Shown: positions 28,851 to 39,282, counted from the first letter of the stretch. The stretch is DNA of 56,466 nucleotides from an uncultured Legionellales bacterium (GCA_913046215.1 CAJWRJ010000006.1:1-56466); one strand, 5' to 3'. Numbers and translations are program-made. Notes: generated by a model not told the origin, from the letters alone.

Positions 28851-31547
28851 ATGAATATAAATTTTTTTAAAAAGATATTTGGAAGTCGAAATGAGCGTGT
28901 AATAAAGCGACTACTCAAAACAGTAAATAAAATAAATATACTTGAGGAAAATTTTGGCTCGCTAAATGAGGCTGATTTTCCAATTAAAACAAATGAATTT
29001 AGAAAAAGAGTTGCTGAGGGAGAGAGCTTAGATAGCATATTACCTGAGGCATTCGCTCTAGTTAGAGAAGCAGGAAGACGTGTGTTGGATATGCGCCATT
29101 TCGATGTTCAACTAATTGGAGGTATCGTTCTTGATAATGGCAACATTGCTGAAATGAGAACTGGTGAAGGGAAGACATTGGTAGCTACTCTATCGGCTTA
29201 TTTGAATTCATTATCTGGTGAGGGCGTACATATAATTACAGTTAATGATTATTTAGCAAAACGTGATGCCGAATGGATGGGACAATTATATAGCTTCCTT
29301 GGTTTAAGCACCGGTGTCATTGTATCAGGATTATCAATGGAAGAGAGAAAATCTGCATATTCATGCGATATAACGTATGGAACTAATAATGAATTTGGTT
29401 TTGATTATTTAAGAGACAATATGGCATTTAGTGCTGAGGGGAAAGTACAAAGAAAATTAAATTTTGCTATTGTCGATGAGGTTGATTCAATTTTAATTGA
29501 TGAAGCAAGAACACCATTGATTATTTCTGGTGCTGTGGATGATAAGTCTGAGTTATATTTAAAAATAAATGAATTAATTCCTAAATTAGTATTGCAAGAA
29601 AAAGAAGATGGTCCTGGAGATTTTACTTTAGATGAAAAATCGAAACAGGCTTATTTTACCGAAGCCGGGCATGATAATATTGAAAATCTTCTTAAGGAAA
29701 AAAATATAATAAAAGAAGGACAAGGATTATATGATCCAGTAAATATGGCTATCTTGCATCATTTAAATGCTGCATTGAGAGCACATCATCTATTCAGTAA
29801 TGACGTTGATTATTTGGTTAAAGACAATCAGGTTGTTATTGTAGATGAATTCACGGGACGCTCAATGCCTGGAAGGAGATGGTCTGATGGTTTACACCAG
29901 GCAATTGAAGCAAAAGAAAATGTACCAATACAAAGCGAGAACCAAACACTCGCATCAATAACATATCAAAATTATTTTCGTTTATACTCTAAATTATCCG
30001 GTATGACAGGAACGGCAGATACCGAAGCTTTTGAATTTCAGACAATTTATGACCTTGAAGTTATTGTGATTCCAACACATATGAAAATGATACGTGATGA
30101 TCAAAGTGACGTTATATTTTTAACAGCTAAAGAAAAATTTAGTGCAATAGTAGATGATATAAAAGAATGCTTATCTAAGGAACAGCCCGTCTTGGTTGGA
30201 ACAGCATCAATTGAAGTATCTGAATATTTATCTAATTTACTTAATAAAAGTGATATTAAGCATCAGGTACTAAATGCTAAATTTCATGATAAAGAAGCTG
30301 ATATTATTGCTCAAGCTGGCAGGTTATCAGCAGTAACAATAGCTACTAATATGGCTGGTCGAGGAACAGATATTGTATTAGGTGGAAATTATGAGGCGGA
30401 AATTAAAGCAATGAAAAATGCAACTACCGAAGAGGTAGGAGTTCATAAAAGAGATTGGGAGGAACGACATAAAAAAGTTATTGATAGTGGCGGATTACAC
30501 ATAATTGGCACCGAGAGGCATGAATCAAGACGTATTGATAATCAGCTTCGAGGACGTTCAGGACGACAAGGCGATCCTGGTTCAAGTAGATTTTACCTTT
30601 CTCTAGAAGATAATTTAATGCGCATATTCGCAAATGAATGGGTTTCTACAACTATGGAAAAACTTGGTATGGGAGAGGGAGAAGCCATCGAATCTAGACT
30701 CGTTACCAGAGCAATTGAGAATGCACAAAGGAAAGTCGAAGCGCATAATTTTGATATTCGCAAACATTTACTTGATTTTGATGATGTTGCAAATGATCAG
30801 AGGAAAGTTATTTATGAGCAACGCGACGATCTTCTTAATAGTGAATCTGTAGTAGATGAAGTTGAATTAATGCGTATTGATGTTTTCGATACTATATTAG
30901 ATATTTATGTTCCGCGTGAGAGTATGTATGAAATGTGGAATATCAGTGGACTTCAAGAAGTACTACAAAATGAATTCGGAATCGATTTTGATATAAAATC
31001 ATGGCTATCTAATGATGAGTCTTTAGATGATGAAGGCCTAAGGAATAAGGTTCATGATGAAGTGAAAAACATTTATCTTGAAAGAGAAAAAGATATAACA
31101 CCTGAATTAATGAGAAGAATAGAAAAACAAGTAATGTTAGATGTCTTAGATAGGCACTGGAAAGAAAATCTTGTTAATATGGATCATCTTCGACAAGGAA
31201 TAGGTCTTAGAAGTTTTGCTGCAAAAAACCCCAAACAAGAATACAAAAGAGAATCCTTCGACCTGTTTCTCCAAATGCTAGATAACATAAAACGGGATGT
31301 TATTGTTTTCTTATACAGAGTAAGCGTAAAGACAGAAGAAGATATTGCTTTAGCAGAAAATAGAAAAAATAACCAAAAGATGGATTTTAGACATCCTAGT
31401 GCTGTTAATAGCTTGAATGATAATTCTCAAGAACAAAGTACATCAGGAAAACCATTCGTCAGGGGTAAACCAAAAATAAGACGTAACGAGCCATGTCCTT
31501 GTGGTTCAGGAAAAAAATATAAGCAATGCTGCGGAAGATTAGCTTAA
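28851..31547 (+). CDS. secA: Preprotein translocase ATPase SecA
   Basis: An 898-residue motor that pushes unfolded proteins through SecYEG. Walker A is [12 protein letters not shown], the DEAD-type motif is [16 protein letters not shown], and [10 protein letters not shown] and [11 protein letters not shown] belong to the second nucleotide-binding fold. The C-terminus carries the complete zinc motif [15 protein letters not shown] used for SecB and lipid binding. AGGAAA precedes the start. No SecM-like gene lies upstream. Confidence 0.98.
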   Translation: MNINFFKKIFGSRNERVIKRLLKTVNKINILEENFGSLNEADFPIKTNEFRKRVAEGESLDSILPEAFALVREAGRRVLDMRHFDVQLIGGIVLDNGNIAEMRTGEGKTLVATLSAYLNSLSGEGVHIITVNDYLAKRDAEWMGQLYSFLGLSTGVIVSGLSMEERKSAYSCDITYGTNNEFGFDYLRDNMAFSAEGKVQRKLNFAIVDEVDSILIDEARTPLIISGAVDDKSELYLKINELIPKLVLQEKEDGPGDFTLDEKSKQAYFTEAGHDNIENLLKEKNIIKEGQGLYDPVNMAILHHLNAALRAHHLFSNDVDYLVKDNQVVIVDEFTGRSMPGRRWSDGLHQAIEAKENVPIQSENQTLASITYQNYFRLYSKLSGMTGTADTEAFEFQTIYDLEVIVIPTHMKMIRDDQSDVIFLTAKEKFSAIVDDIKECLSKEQPVLVGTASIEVSEYLSNLLNKSDIKHQVLNAKFHDKEADIIAQAGRLSAVTIATNMAGRGTDIVLGGNYEAEIKAMKNATTEEVGVHKRDWEERHKKVIDSGGLHIIGTERHESRRIDNQLRGRSGRQGDPGSSRFYLSLEDNLMRIFANEWVSTTMEKLGMGEGEAIESRLVTRAIENAQRKVEAHNFDIRKHLLDFDDVANDQRKVIYEQRDDLLNSESVVDEVELMRIDVFDTILDIYVPRESMYEMWNISGLQEVLQNEFGIDFDIKSWLSNDESLDDEGLRNKVHDEVKNIYLEREKDITPELMRRIEKQVMLDVLDRHWKENLVNMDHLRQGIGLRSFAAKNPKQEYKRESFDLFLQMLDNIKRDVIVFLYRVSVKTEEDIALAENRKNNQKMDFRHPSAVNSLNDNSQEQSTSGKPFVRGKPKIRRNEPCPCGSGKKYKQCCGRLA

Positions 31548-31594
31548 GTAGTATATAATTCTATTTGTAACTTTAATTAAGAGGAACTTTAGAG

Positions 31595-32815
31595 ATGCCA
31601 ATAGGATTGGAGCAACCTAAATCCCTGCTAAATATAAAGGGCATTCGTCTATCGGCTTGCTCAGCGGGGATCTATGATAAAAAACGTGATGATTTAGCAC
31701 TAATAGAAATTTGCAAGGATAGTATTGTAACCACGGCTTTTACTAAAAATATTTTTTGTGCAGCTCCAGTAAAAATATCAAAAAATAATTTAACCAAAAC
31801 TAGCCCTTTATATTGTTTAATTAATTCAGGTAATGCTAATGCTGGTACAGGTAAAACTGGCCTTTCTAACGCAAAAGCAATATGTAAAGAGCTTGCAAAT
31901 ATAGTAAGTTGTTCAGAAGATGAGATTCTGCCATTTTCCACAGGTGTTATTGGAGAAGATCTTCCAGTTGAAAAAATAAAAAAAACAATACCAGATCTTA
32001 TAAAAAAATTATCAGATGATTCGTGGCTTAGTGCTGCGAAAGCGATTATGACGACAGACACAATACCTAAAGCTATCTCCGATCAAATTAAAATTGGTGA
32101 TACGACAATTAATATCACAGGCATTACCAAGGGCTCTGGTATGATAAAACCAAATATGGCAACAATGCTATCATTTATAGCAACTGATGCGAGAGTAACA
32201 AAAGACGTTCTAGAAAGAATAAAATTAAATGCATTGTCAAAAAGTTTTAATAGGATAACAGTTGATGGCGACACATCAACTAATGACTCATTTATTCTAA
32301 TTGCAACATCCAAAGCTAAGACTCCAATAATAGATAAACTAGATAGTAATGAATTTCTAATTTTAGAAAATGCGATAATGAACATATGTAAGAAATTAGC
32401 TCAGGCTATTGTTAGAGACGGTGAGGGAGCTAATAAATTTATTTCTATTCAAGTTGATGGAGGGGCTAATGAGAGCGAATGTCTATCTGCAGCATATACT
32501 ATTGCAGAATCTCCTCTTGTTAAAACTGCATTTACAGCATCAGATCCAAATTGGGGCAGAATAATAGCTGCATTAGGGAATGCTAAAATACCTAACATAG
32601 ATACGAAAAAAATTAGAATTCATATTAACGATGTGTGTATTTTTGATGATGATAAACGGTCAGATACATATAGCGAGGAAAGCGGACAGAGAGAAATGAG
32701 TAAAGAAGAAATAATATTGAAGGTTGAGCTTAATAGAGGTGATTACAGCGAAGAGATTTGGACAACAGATTTATCCCATGATTATATTAAAATAAATGCT
32801 GAATATCGAAGTTGA
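31595..32815 (+). CDS. argJ: Bifunctional ornithine acetyltransferase / N-acetylglutamate synthase ArgJ
   Basis: A 406-residue enzyme of arginine synthesis that recycles acetyl groups. It is made as a precursor that cuts itself before a threonine in a motif such as KPNMATMLSFIATDA, seen here. TVDGDTSTND and SDPNWGRI are further family motifs. The order secA, argJ, Nudix-ThiE matches Pseudomonas. GAGGAAC precedes the ATG. Confidence 0.95.
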   Translation: MPIGLEQPKSLLNIKGIRLSACSAGIYDKKRDDLALIEICKDSIVTTAFTKNIFCAAPVKISKNNLTKTSPLYCLINSGNANAGTGKTGLSNAKAICKELANIVSCSEDEILPFSTGVIGEDLPVEKIKKTIPDLIKKLSDDSWLSAAKAIMTTDTIPKAISDQIKIGDTTINITGITKGSGMIKPNMATMLSFIATDARVTKDVLERIKLNALSKSFNRITVDGDTSTNDSFILIATSKAKTPIIDKLDSNEFLILENAIMNICKKLAQAIVRDGEGANKFISIQVDGGANESECLSAAYTIAESPLVKTAFTASDPNWGRIIAALGNAKIPNIDTKKIRIHINDVCIFDDDKRSDTYSEESGQREMSKEEIILKVELNRGDYSEEIWTTDLSHDYIKINAEYRS

Positions 32816-32817
32816 AA

Positions 32818-33771
32818 ATGAACTCAAGGATACATGTTGTTGTTGGTATTATTTTTGATGCTAATAAAGACAAAGTTTTAATAAGTAAAAGAACAAAAAA
32901 ACAACACTTAGGCGGTTATTGGGAATTCCCTGGTGGTAAGATTAAAAGTAATGAAAAGCCATTTTTAGCACTAAAGCGTGAATTAGGAGAGGAGTTAGGT
33001 ATAGATGTAAAGGACGCTGTTAGTCTAGTTCAAATTAATCATGATTATACAGATAGAAGAGTATGTCTAGATGTTTGGGTGGTGCAAAAATACACTGGAG
33101 AATTAGTTAGTCAAGAAGGACAAGAAATAAAGTGGCTAAGAAAAAATAATTTATACAATCAAAAGTTTTTAGAAGCAAATAAATACATTATAAAAATACT
33201 TTGCCTTCCAGAAATTTATGGTATTAGTGATAATTATTATAATAATTTTTCAGAAGTATTTTCTCAGGCTAAAAATTATTTTAGTTCAGGATTAAAAATT
33301 TTTCAACTGAGGTTAAAGTTAGAAAAAAATAATGATTTTTTAGAAGGGATAAAGCAATTAAGTGTTGAAGCAAAAAAAAGTGACACAAGATTAATTTTAA
33401 ATGGAAAGGCTTCAGATATCGATTATTTTCCTGTAGATGGCATTCATCTTAAATCAAAAGAATTATTTAAATATACGCATAGACCAATTAGTGAAGATTA
33501 TATTTTAGGGGCATCATGTCATAACAAATCTGAAATTTATCACGCAGTAAAATTAAATATAGATTATATTTTTATTTCACCAGTACTTAGCACAACTAGT
33601 CATCCGATAAGTAACCCAATTGGGTGGGATAATTTTAAAGAACTTTCTAAGTTAGCAAAATTTCCCGTTTATGCATTGGGTGGGTTATCAGCAAATCATC
33701 TAGAAATGGCGAAAAGAAATGGAGCGCATGGAATTGCTATGATAAGTTCCCTAAAAGATTTATTTTCGTAG
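32818..33771 (+). CDS. Nudix hydrolase (MutT-like) fused to ThiE/TenI-like domain
   Basis: About 317 residues in two domains. The N-terminal part (about 1-130) is a MutT-type Nudix hydrolase with an intact Nudix box: GGKIKSNE, then REL and GEELGI, fitting GX5EX7REUXEEXGU. MutT removes 8-oxo-dGTP. The C-terminal part (about 140-317) resembles thiamine phosphate synthase/TenI, with VDGIHLKS, GASCHNKSEI and YALGGLSANHLEMAKRNGAHGIA. The fusion is known in gammaproteobacteria; the role of the second domain is unclear. A TTG at 32812 is possible, but the ATG at 32818 is preferred. Confidence 0.88.
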   Translation: MNSRIHVVVGIIFDANKDKVLISKRTKKQHLGGYWEFPGGKIKSNEKPFLALKRELGEELGIDVKDAVSLVQINHDYTDRRVCLDVWVVQKYTGELVSQEGQEIKWLRKNNLYNQKFLEANKYIIKILCLPEIYGISDNYYNNFSEVFSQAKNYFSSGLKIFQLRLKLEKNNDFLEGIKQLSVEAKKSDTRLILNGKASDIDYFPVDGIHLKSKELFKYTHRPISEDYILGASCHNKSEIYHAVKLNIDYIFISPVLSTTSHPISNPIGWDNFKELSKLAKFPVYALGGLSANHLEMAKRNGAHGIAMISSLKDLFS

Positions 33772-33772
33772 A

Positions 33773-34543
33773 CTATAGATTACAACAGTGTAATTCAAAA
33801 TTTATATTATTTTTTGTTTGTACTTGTTTTTTATTTAAACTTTCAATTTCCATAAATCGCACTGTGAATCTATTTTTTATGCCACTTATATCTGGATAGA
33901 AAGTGCTTGCAGAATCTATTTTTATACGAATAAGTTGGCAGGGTGTGATTGAATCTATTTGTTGATGATAAAACCCTGACTCTGCATTTTGATAAATTGG
34001 GTTGGAGGACTCTCTAATATTATTCAATAAAGTGTGAGTTGATTGACTTATAGGGTTTAGATCAGACGACCAAATATATATATCCTCTTTTTTTTCTTGT
34101 TCTGAACGTTGAAGCCAATGATGCAATCTTGGCAAATCAAAATTACATGTTCCAGCTGGGATACGCATTCTTTGACTAAATATTTTAACAAATTCATTAT
34201 TTTTCAATACATCTCCAGGTTGATACAATGGATTTTGAATAAAGGAAAGTTGATCGTTAATAATATTTTTTACTATATCTAATTTATCGGTATCAATTTC
34301 ATTACTTGCTTTCAAAGCTTCAAAAATATCATTCTGTCTTTTAAGTTCCTTAATAATTTCATTCTTAATATCTGATCTTAATAGGAGATCGCTTATTTGA
34401 ATGAGCGTTGCCAAGACCGTTATGTAATCGGAGTCTCCATCATTGTCTAAGTGATAGTAAATTATTTTATATAGATGTTCTAAACGCAGAAGGCTTCTAA
34501 TACGTTCATTCATTGGGTGTTCGTATACTATTTTATCATTCAT
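33773..34543 (-). CDS. zapD: Cell division protein ZapD
   Basis: A 256-residue protein of the ZapD (YacF) family, which cross-links FtsZ filaments. It begins with the family stretch IVYEHPMNERIRSLLRLEHL and continues in a helical domain followed by a beta-rich C-terminal domain with LPRLHHWL and RIKIDSASTFYPDISG. It stands 28 nt downstream of coaE as in enterics, but yacG, usually next, is absent; its stop lies one base from the stop of the Nudix-ThiE gene. Confidence 0.9.
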   Translation of the reverse strand: MNDKIVYEHPMNERIRSLLRLEHLYKIIYYHLDNDGDSDYITVLATLIQISDLLLRSDIKNEIIKELKRQNDIFEALKASNEIDTDKLDIVKNIINDQLSFIQNPLYQPGDVLKNNEFVKIFSQRMRIPAGTCNFDLPRLHHWLQRSEQEKKEDIYIWSSDLNPISQSTHTLLNNIRESSNPIYQNAESGFYHQQIDSITPCQLIRIKIDSASTFYPDISGIKNRFTVRFMEIESLNKKQVQTKNNINFELHCCNL

Positions 34544-34571
34544 ATGATTGTCGTTTAGTGAGAAATAGTAA

Positions 34572-35183
34572 TTAATTTTTTTTATTGCTAATTTTCAGGT
34601 ACTTTTTATGCAAGAAATCCACAGATTTATTAAGATCATCGATTGTTCCGTTATTATTGATTATATCATCAGCGTGTTTTAATCGCTCAACTCTATTTAC
34701 TTGTATTTTTATAATATTATTTAATAATTCAGGTGAAATTTTATCTCTTTCTAACACTCTTTTTATCTGATTATTTTCCTCAGAATCAATTACTAAGACT
34801 CTATCAAAATTTTTCATTGTTTTTGTTTCAACAAGTAACGGAATAATAACTACGCAGTAGGGGTAATTAATAAGGTCTACTTTTGTTTTAATAGATTTAA
34901 AAATTTCAGGATGCATAATTCCCTCAAGTTTGATTCTTTTTTGTGTATTATTAAAAATAATATTTGCTAATTTTATTCGATCTAATTGTCCGCTATCTGT
35001 TAGAATTTCTTTTCCAAATTCATTGATGATATTTTTAAAAATAGGCATATCTGGCATAGAAATTTCTTTTGCAATTATATCTGTATCTAGTATTGGAACA
35101 CCAAGATTTTCAAAGATAGACGCTACAGATGATTTTCCCGATCCGATTCCACCAGTTAAAGCTATGGTTAGAGTTGTTGTCAT
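34572..35183 (-). CDS. coaE: Dephospho-CoA kinase
   Basis: A 203-residue P-loop kinase, last step of coenzyme A synthesis. The ATP loop is LTGGIGSGKSSVASIF, followed by the DTDIIAKE motif that binds substrate and the lid region KRVLERDKISPELL. It is 4 nt downstream of pilD and 28 nt upstream of zapD on the same strand: the common pilBCD-coaE linkage. Confidence 0.95.
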   Translation of the reverse strand: MTTTLTIALTGGIGSGKSSVASIFENLGVPILDTDIIAKEISMPDMPIFKNIINEFGKEILTDSGQLDRIKLANIIFNNTQKRIKLEGIMHPEIFKSIKTKVDLINYPYCVVIIPLLVETKTMKNFDRVLVIDSEENNQIKRVLERDKISPELLNNIIKIQVNRVERLKHADDIINNNGTIDDLNKSVDFLHKKYLKISNKKN

Positions 35184-35187
35184 TTTT

Positions 35188-36063
35188 TTAAATTATAAAG
35201 TTTAAGTAGGCAGAAATTACATATCCTCCAACTATCATTGATAGCCATCCCGAAAATGCAAGATAAGGACCAAAAGGGATTCCTTTATTTTTATCATAAG
35301 ATTTATTAAAAATTAATATGAGAGCCACAAAGATTCCAATCGCTGATGATAAAATAAGGACAGGTGCTAGGTTTTGCCATCCAAACCATGCACCAAAAAC
35401 AGCAAGTAATTTAAAGTCGCCATGGCCCATACCGACCTTTCCAGTAATTATTCTAAAAAAGAAATTTATAGTCCACAGGATCCCGTAACCAAAAATTGCA
35501 CCAAATATACTTGAATTTATATCAGTAAATATATTGAAAGTGCTTATTAATATTCCAAACCATAATAAGGGAAGTGTTATATTATCGGGTAGATATCTAG
35601 TATCAAAATCAATCACACTTAAAACAATAAGAGACCATGTTAAGCATATTGCAAAGAAAGCTTGTAATGACACTCCAAAAATAAAAGCAGTAAAACACGC
35701 CAAGACAGCACTTGTAAGCTCAATAATTGGGTATCTTGGTGAAATATCTTTTCTACAATTTTTACACTTTCCCTTTAACAGTAAGTAGCTAAATATAGGT
35801 ATGTTTTGAGATATTTTTATTTTATATTTGCAAAGAGGGCAGTGAGATGATGGAAAAATTAAATTAAAAACTTTATCACTATTAATTTTATTTTTTTTTA
35901 TTTCAAGCAGCTCGCAACATTCTTTTTTCCAACCTGCTTCAAGTATTATTGGTAGTCTAATTATTACGACATTTAAAAAACTACCAACTACAAGTCCAAT
36001 TAAGAAAACAGATGATAAATATATAGTAAGATTATTTTGAAAAAATTCTACGAATGTATACAC
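35188..36063 (-). CDS. pilD: Type IV prepilin peptidase / N-methyltransferase PilD
   Basis: A 291-residue membrane aspartyl protease that cuts and N-methylates type IV prepilins. The cytoplasmic domain keeps the four cysteines expected for zinc binding (CPLC and CKNC). The catalytic aspartates are in VIDFDTRYLPD and in GMGHGDFKLLA. Several membrane helices follow. Its substrates probably include the two pilins at 43770 and 44450. It is in a minus-strand run pilB, pilC, pilD, coaE, zapD. Confidence 0.95.
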   Translation of the reverse strand: MYTFVEFFQNNLTIYLSSVFLIGLVVGSFLNVVIIRLPIILEAGWKKECCELLEIKKNKINSDKVFNLIFPSSHCPLCKYKIKISQNIPIFSYLLLKGKCKNCRKDISPRYPIIELTSAVLACFTAFIFGVSLQAFFAICLTWSLIVLSVIDFDTRYLPDNITLPLLWFGILISTFNIFTDINSSIFGAIFGYGILWTINFFFRIITGKVGMGHGDFKLLAVFGAWFGWQNLAPVLILSSAIGIFVALILIFNKSYDKNKGIPFGPYLAFSGWLSMIVGGYVISAYLNFII

Positions 36064-36105
36064 GGGTAATTTCTATAATTTAGTTTTTACCAAATTAATC
36101 GAACG

Positions 36106-37326
36106 TTATACAACTGCACCCATTTTGAAGATCGGCAAATACATTCCTACAACAATACCGCCAATAACAACACCCAAAAAAGCCATAATCATTGGTTCTA
36201 ATAGACTTGTTAAAGCCTCAACTGCATCATCAACTTCTTGCTCATACCAATCAGCAACTTTCCCAAGCATTGTGTCGATAGCACCCGATTCTTCACCAAT
36301 TGCAACCATTTGAACAACCATGTTAGGGAATAAGCCAGTTTCACGCATTGATGCTTGTAATTGAGTACCCGTTGAAATTTCATCTTTCATTTTCATTGTT
36401 GCATCATAATACACAATATTACCAGTAGCCCCAGCAACTGAAGTCATAGCCTCAACTAAGGGTGTTCCAGCTGCAAACATAGTTTCTAATGTACGTGCAA
36501 ATCTGGCAATTGCTGATTTTTCAATTAGGTCGCCAATTACAGGCATTTTAAGTATCGCTCGATCGAGAAAATGTTGCATTGGTACAGAGCGTTTTTTTAT
36601 TTCTAGCGTACCGTAAATTATTATTCCTAATAATCCAAATATTTTCCACCAGTGTGCAACGAAGAAATCAGATGCATCTATTAAAAATTGTGTTAAGCCC
36701 GGAAGATCAGCACCGAAACTACCAAATAATTCTGAAAACTGAGGTATTACAAAGATCATTAAAATAGTCACAACAATAATTGCTGCAACAATCACTGCAG
36801 CTGGATAAAATAAAGCAGATTTAATTTTTGATTTTAATGCTTCTGTCTTTTCTAAGTAGGTTGCTAGTTTGTGTAAAATAGCCTCCAAAATACCCGCATG
36901 TTCGCCCGCCTCAATTAAATTGCAATACAAAGCATTAAAATGTAGCGGATGTTTTCTAAGCGCTTCAACCAAGCTATTTCCAGATTCAACATCTCCCTTG
37001 ATTGCTAAAATCAGACTTTGCATTCCTGGATTATCATGACCACGACCCGTAATTTCAAAGGATTGCACCAAAGGCACACCAGACGACATCATAGTTGCCA
37101 ATTGTCGACTCCACACACAAATATCTTTTGGTATAATTTTTGATTTTCCTGATCCAAAGAGTGGTTTTGGTTTTTTCTTAACTTTGGTTGGATTAATTTT
37201 TTGTCTTCTAAGTATAGCTCTCACAAGTGCTTCACTGTGACCACTAATTTCACCCTTTACTCTCTTACCCGAAGCATCCTTGCCTTCCCATAAAAACATC
37301 TGACTTTTTTTCTTTAATTCTGCCAT
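36106..37326 (-). CDS. pilC: Type IV pilus inner-membrane platform protein PilC
   Basis: A 406-residue GspF/PilC family protein with two repeated cytoplasmic helical domains and three membrane helices (about 173-195, 222-240 and 378-400). The motif SRQLATMMSSGVPLVQSFEI and its repeat FARTLETMFAAGTPLVEAM are characteristic. PilC joins the assembly ATPase PilB to the pilin pool. It lies 10 nt downstream of pilB. Confidence 0.95.
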   Translation of the reverse strand: MAELKKKSQMFLWEGKDASGKRVKGEISGHSEALVRAILRRQKINPTKVKKKPKPLFGSGKSKIIPKDICVWSRQLATMMSSGVPLVQSFEITGRGHDNPGMQSLILAIKGDVESGNSLVEALRKHPLHFNALYCNLIEAGEHAGILEAILHKLATYLEKTEALKSKIKSALFYPAAVIVAAIIVVTILMIFVIPQFSELFGSFGADLPGLTQFLIDASDFFVAHWWKIFGLLGIIIYGTLEIKKRSVPMQHFLDRAILKMPVIGDLIEKSAIARFARTLETMFAAGTPLVEAMTSVAGATGNIVYYDATMKMKDEISTGTQLQASMRETGLFPNMVVQMVAIGEESGAIDTMLGKVADWYEQEVDDAVEALTSLLEPMIMAFLGVVIGGIVVGMYLPIFKMGAVV

Positions 37327-37336
37327 TTTCCTTACT

Positions 37337-39052
37337 CTAATCTAATGTTACGCGGTTAACTTCAGCAAGACTTGTAATCCCATCGGCTGCTTTTTGTAAC
37401 CCGGATCTACGAATATTCCAAGTTCCCTCTTTTTCAGCTTGGTCGCCTAATTGCACTGCATTAGCACCCTCTATAATTAGTCGTTTCATATCTTCGGATA
37501 TTGGCATCACCTGATAGATCCCAGCTCGCCCTTTATATCCAGGGTTATCTTCATTTTCTTCTCCAGGTCCATAAAGTTGAATTCCAGCTTTTATCATATC
37601 TTCTGGAAAGTCTTCCTTTCTTAACGCGTCATCTGGCATATCAATCTCTACGCGATTTTCGGGGTTAAGTCGTCGAAGTAGACGCTGAGCTGTTATTAGG
37701 TTGATACTTGTTGCAACGGCAAAGGCTTGTATGCCCATATCTTGCAAACGTGTAAGTGTTTGGGGCCCATCATTGGTATGCAAGGTAGACATAACCATGT
37801 GACCCGTTTGAGCAGCTTTAACTGCAATACCTCCGGTTGTAATATCTCTTATTTCTCCTACAAGTATAATATCTGGATCTTGTCTTAAGAAAGCTTTAAG
37901 TGCTTTTGGAAAATCCATACCAGTTTTTTCATCTATTTGTACTTGGTTAACACCCGGCAAGTTAATTTCTACAGGATCTTCAGCTGTTGATATATTTATA
38001 TCAGCTTTATTTAGAATATTTATTCCGGTATATAAAGAAACTGTCTTACCTGAACCTGTTGGTCCAGTAACTAAAAACATTCCATACGGTTTAGCAAGAT
38101 TTGTTAGAAATAATTCTTTTTGATGCTCCTCATAACCAAGTTGATCTATTTGTAATGCAGCTGCATCTGAATCCAAGATACGTAGACACGCTTTTTCTCC
38201 AAATAAAGTCGGACATGTACTAACACGAAAATCAATAGACTTTGATTTCGATATCTTTAGTTTAATTCTTCCATCCTGAGGTACTCTTCTTTCCGATACA
38301 TCCAAACGCGACATAACTTTAATTCTAGCAGCAATTTTTCCTGACAAGCTCGTTGGTGGTTTTGCAACTTCTGTCAGAACACCATCAATACGATAACGAA
38401 CTCGATATGTTTTTTCATAGGGTTCAAAGTGAAGGTCAGAAGCACCTTTCTTAATTGCGTCTAATAAGCATTTATTAACAAAACGAACAACTGGAGCATC
38501 ATCAACTTCAGCGTCATCCTGTTCTTGTGGCCCATCTTCAGCAACTTCAAGCTCATCGAGATTTTCAAAATCTCCATCTTCCATATCACCGAGCCCGCCA
38601 TCAGCATCATCAAGAATTTTTTCAATTCTTTTTGTTAATTTGTCAACTTCGACAACTACAGCGTGCGCATTAAGTCCTGTTGCGAATTTTATCTCATCTA
38701 ATGCTTGAATATTTGTTGGATCGGCTACCGCCACAGTAAGTTTTTTACCACGTCTAAAAATCGGAAGAGCATTATGCTTTTTTATTAATTCAGCATTAAC
38801 TAGCTTGACGATTTCAGGGTCTATTTCTATCAAGTCTATTGCTACCATGCACATGCCGAATTCTTGAGCAGCAGCAGATGCAATTGCTGTGCTAGACACT
38901 AATTTGTCTGTAACAACCTGATTAAGAAAATTAGTTTTCTTTTTTCGTGATTCTGTTAAGACACGCTCAGCGCTCTGTTGATCGATATAACCTCCTCGTA
39001 CCAGTGTGCGAGCAAGTCCGCTAAGAGTTACAGTTTGTTCTTGTGTTGCCAT
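37337..39052 (-). CDS. pilB: Type IV pilus assembly ATPase PilB
   Basis: A 571-residue secretion ATPase that drives pilus extension. It has an N-terminal MshEN-type domain, Walker A GPTGSGKTVSLYTG, an Asp box EDPVEINL, Walker B DIILVGEIRD and the His box GHMVMSTLHTNDGP. An acidic linker lies at about 150-180. The usual zinc motif (RLCxxCK then CxxC before GYKGR) is missing: the positions read RRLNPENR (463-466 NPEN) and EENEDNPGYKGR. A 230-bp leader with a hairpin lies upstream. Confidence 0.95.
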   Translation of the reverse strand: MATQEQTVTLSGLARTLVRGGYIDQQSAERVLTESRKKKTNFLNQVVTDKLVSSTAIASAAAQEFGMCMVAIDLIEIDPEIVKLVNAELIKKHNALPIFRRGKKLTVAVADPTNIQALDEIKFATGLNAHAVVVEVDKLTKRIEKILDDADGGLGDMEDGDFENLDELEVAEDGPQEQDDAEVDDAPVVRFVNKCLLDAIKKGASDLHFEPYEKTYRVRYRIDGVLTEVAKPPTSLSGKIAARIKVMSRLDVSERRVPQDGRIKLKISKSKSIDFRVSTCPTLFGEKACLRILDSDAAALQIDQLGYEEHQKELFLTNLAKPYGMFLVTGPTGSGKTVSLYTGINILNKADINISTAEDPVEINLPGVNQVQIDEKTGMDFPKALKAFLRQDPDIILVGEIRDITTGGIAVKAAQTGHMVMSTLHTNDGPQTLTRLQDMGIQAFAVATSINLITAQRLLRRLNPENRVEIDMPDDALRKEDFPEDMIKAGIQLYGPGEENEDNPGYKGRAGIYQVMPISEDMKRLIIEGANAVQLGDQAEKEGTWNIRRSGLQKAADGITSLAEVNRVTLD

Positions 39053-39282
39053 TTGAAAAAACTCTTCAAGATATTTATTAAATTATTAGCATAAATATAG
39101 ATTATATGTTGAAAATAACCAACTTTAAATTATAAGGAAATCAGAAAAATAGCCCAAAAAGACCAGTATTTTGTAGTTTTTTGATGCATCGAGAGGTTAT
39201 AAGGCCTGTTTATGCATTATTAGGCACGCAACCTCCCAAGATAAGAATTTACTATATTTATAGGTTTTGTCCGTTTATTTGG
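39053..39282 (-). other. Intergenic region / probable pilB leader
   Basis: 230 bp between pgeF and pilB, both on the minus strand. It contains no gene that I can support. The most visible structure is the two-stem hairpin at 39191-39237, described separately. The rest is AT-rich, with a TGCAT motif twice (39184-39188, 39212-39216). No promoter is called. Confidence 0.5.
39191..39237 (-). other. Two-stem hairpin in pilB leader
   Basis: On the minus strand: GGGAGGTT, internal loop GCGT, GCCT, a 14-nt loop, AGGC, internal loop CTTAT, AACCTCTC. The outer stem is 8 bp with one G-U pair that exists only in minus-strand RNA (it would be an A-C mismatch in plus-strand RNA). No U-tract follows on either side, so it does not resemble a terminator. 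It lies 139 nt before the pilB start. Confidence 0.5.

Noticed and set aside
39181-39240. pilB leader hairpin as a tRNA or a known riboswitch
   Set aside because: No tRNA arms (no GGTTCGA-type loop) and no match by eye to known riboswitch cores, so it is kept only as an unassigned structure.
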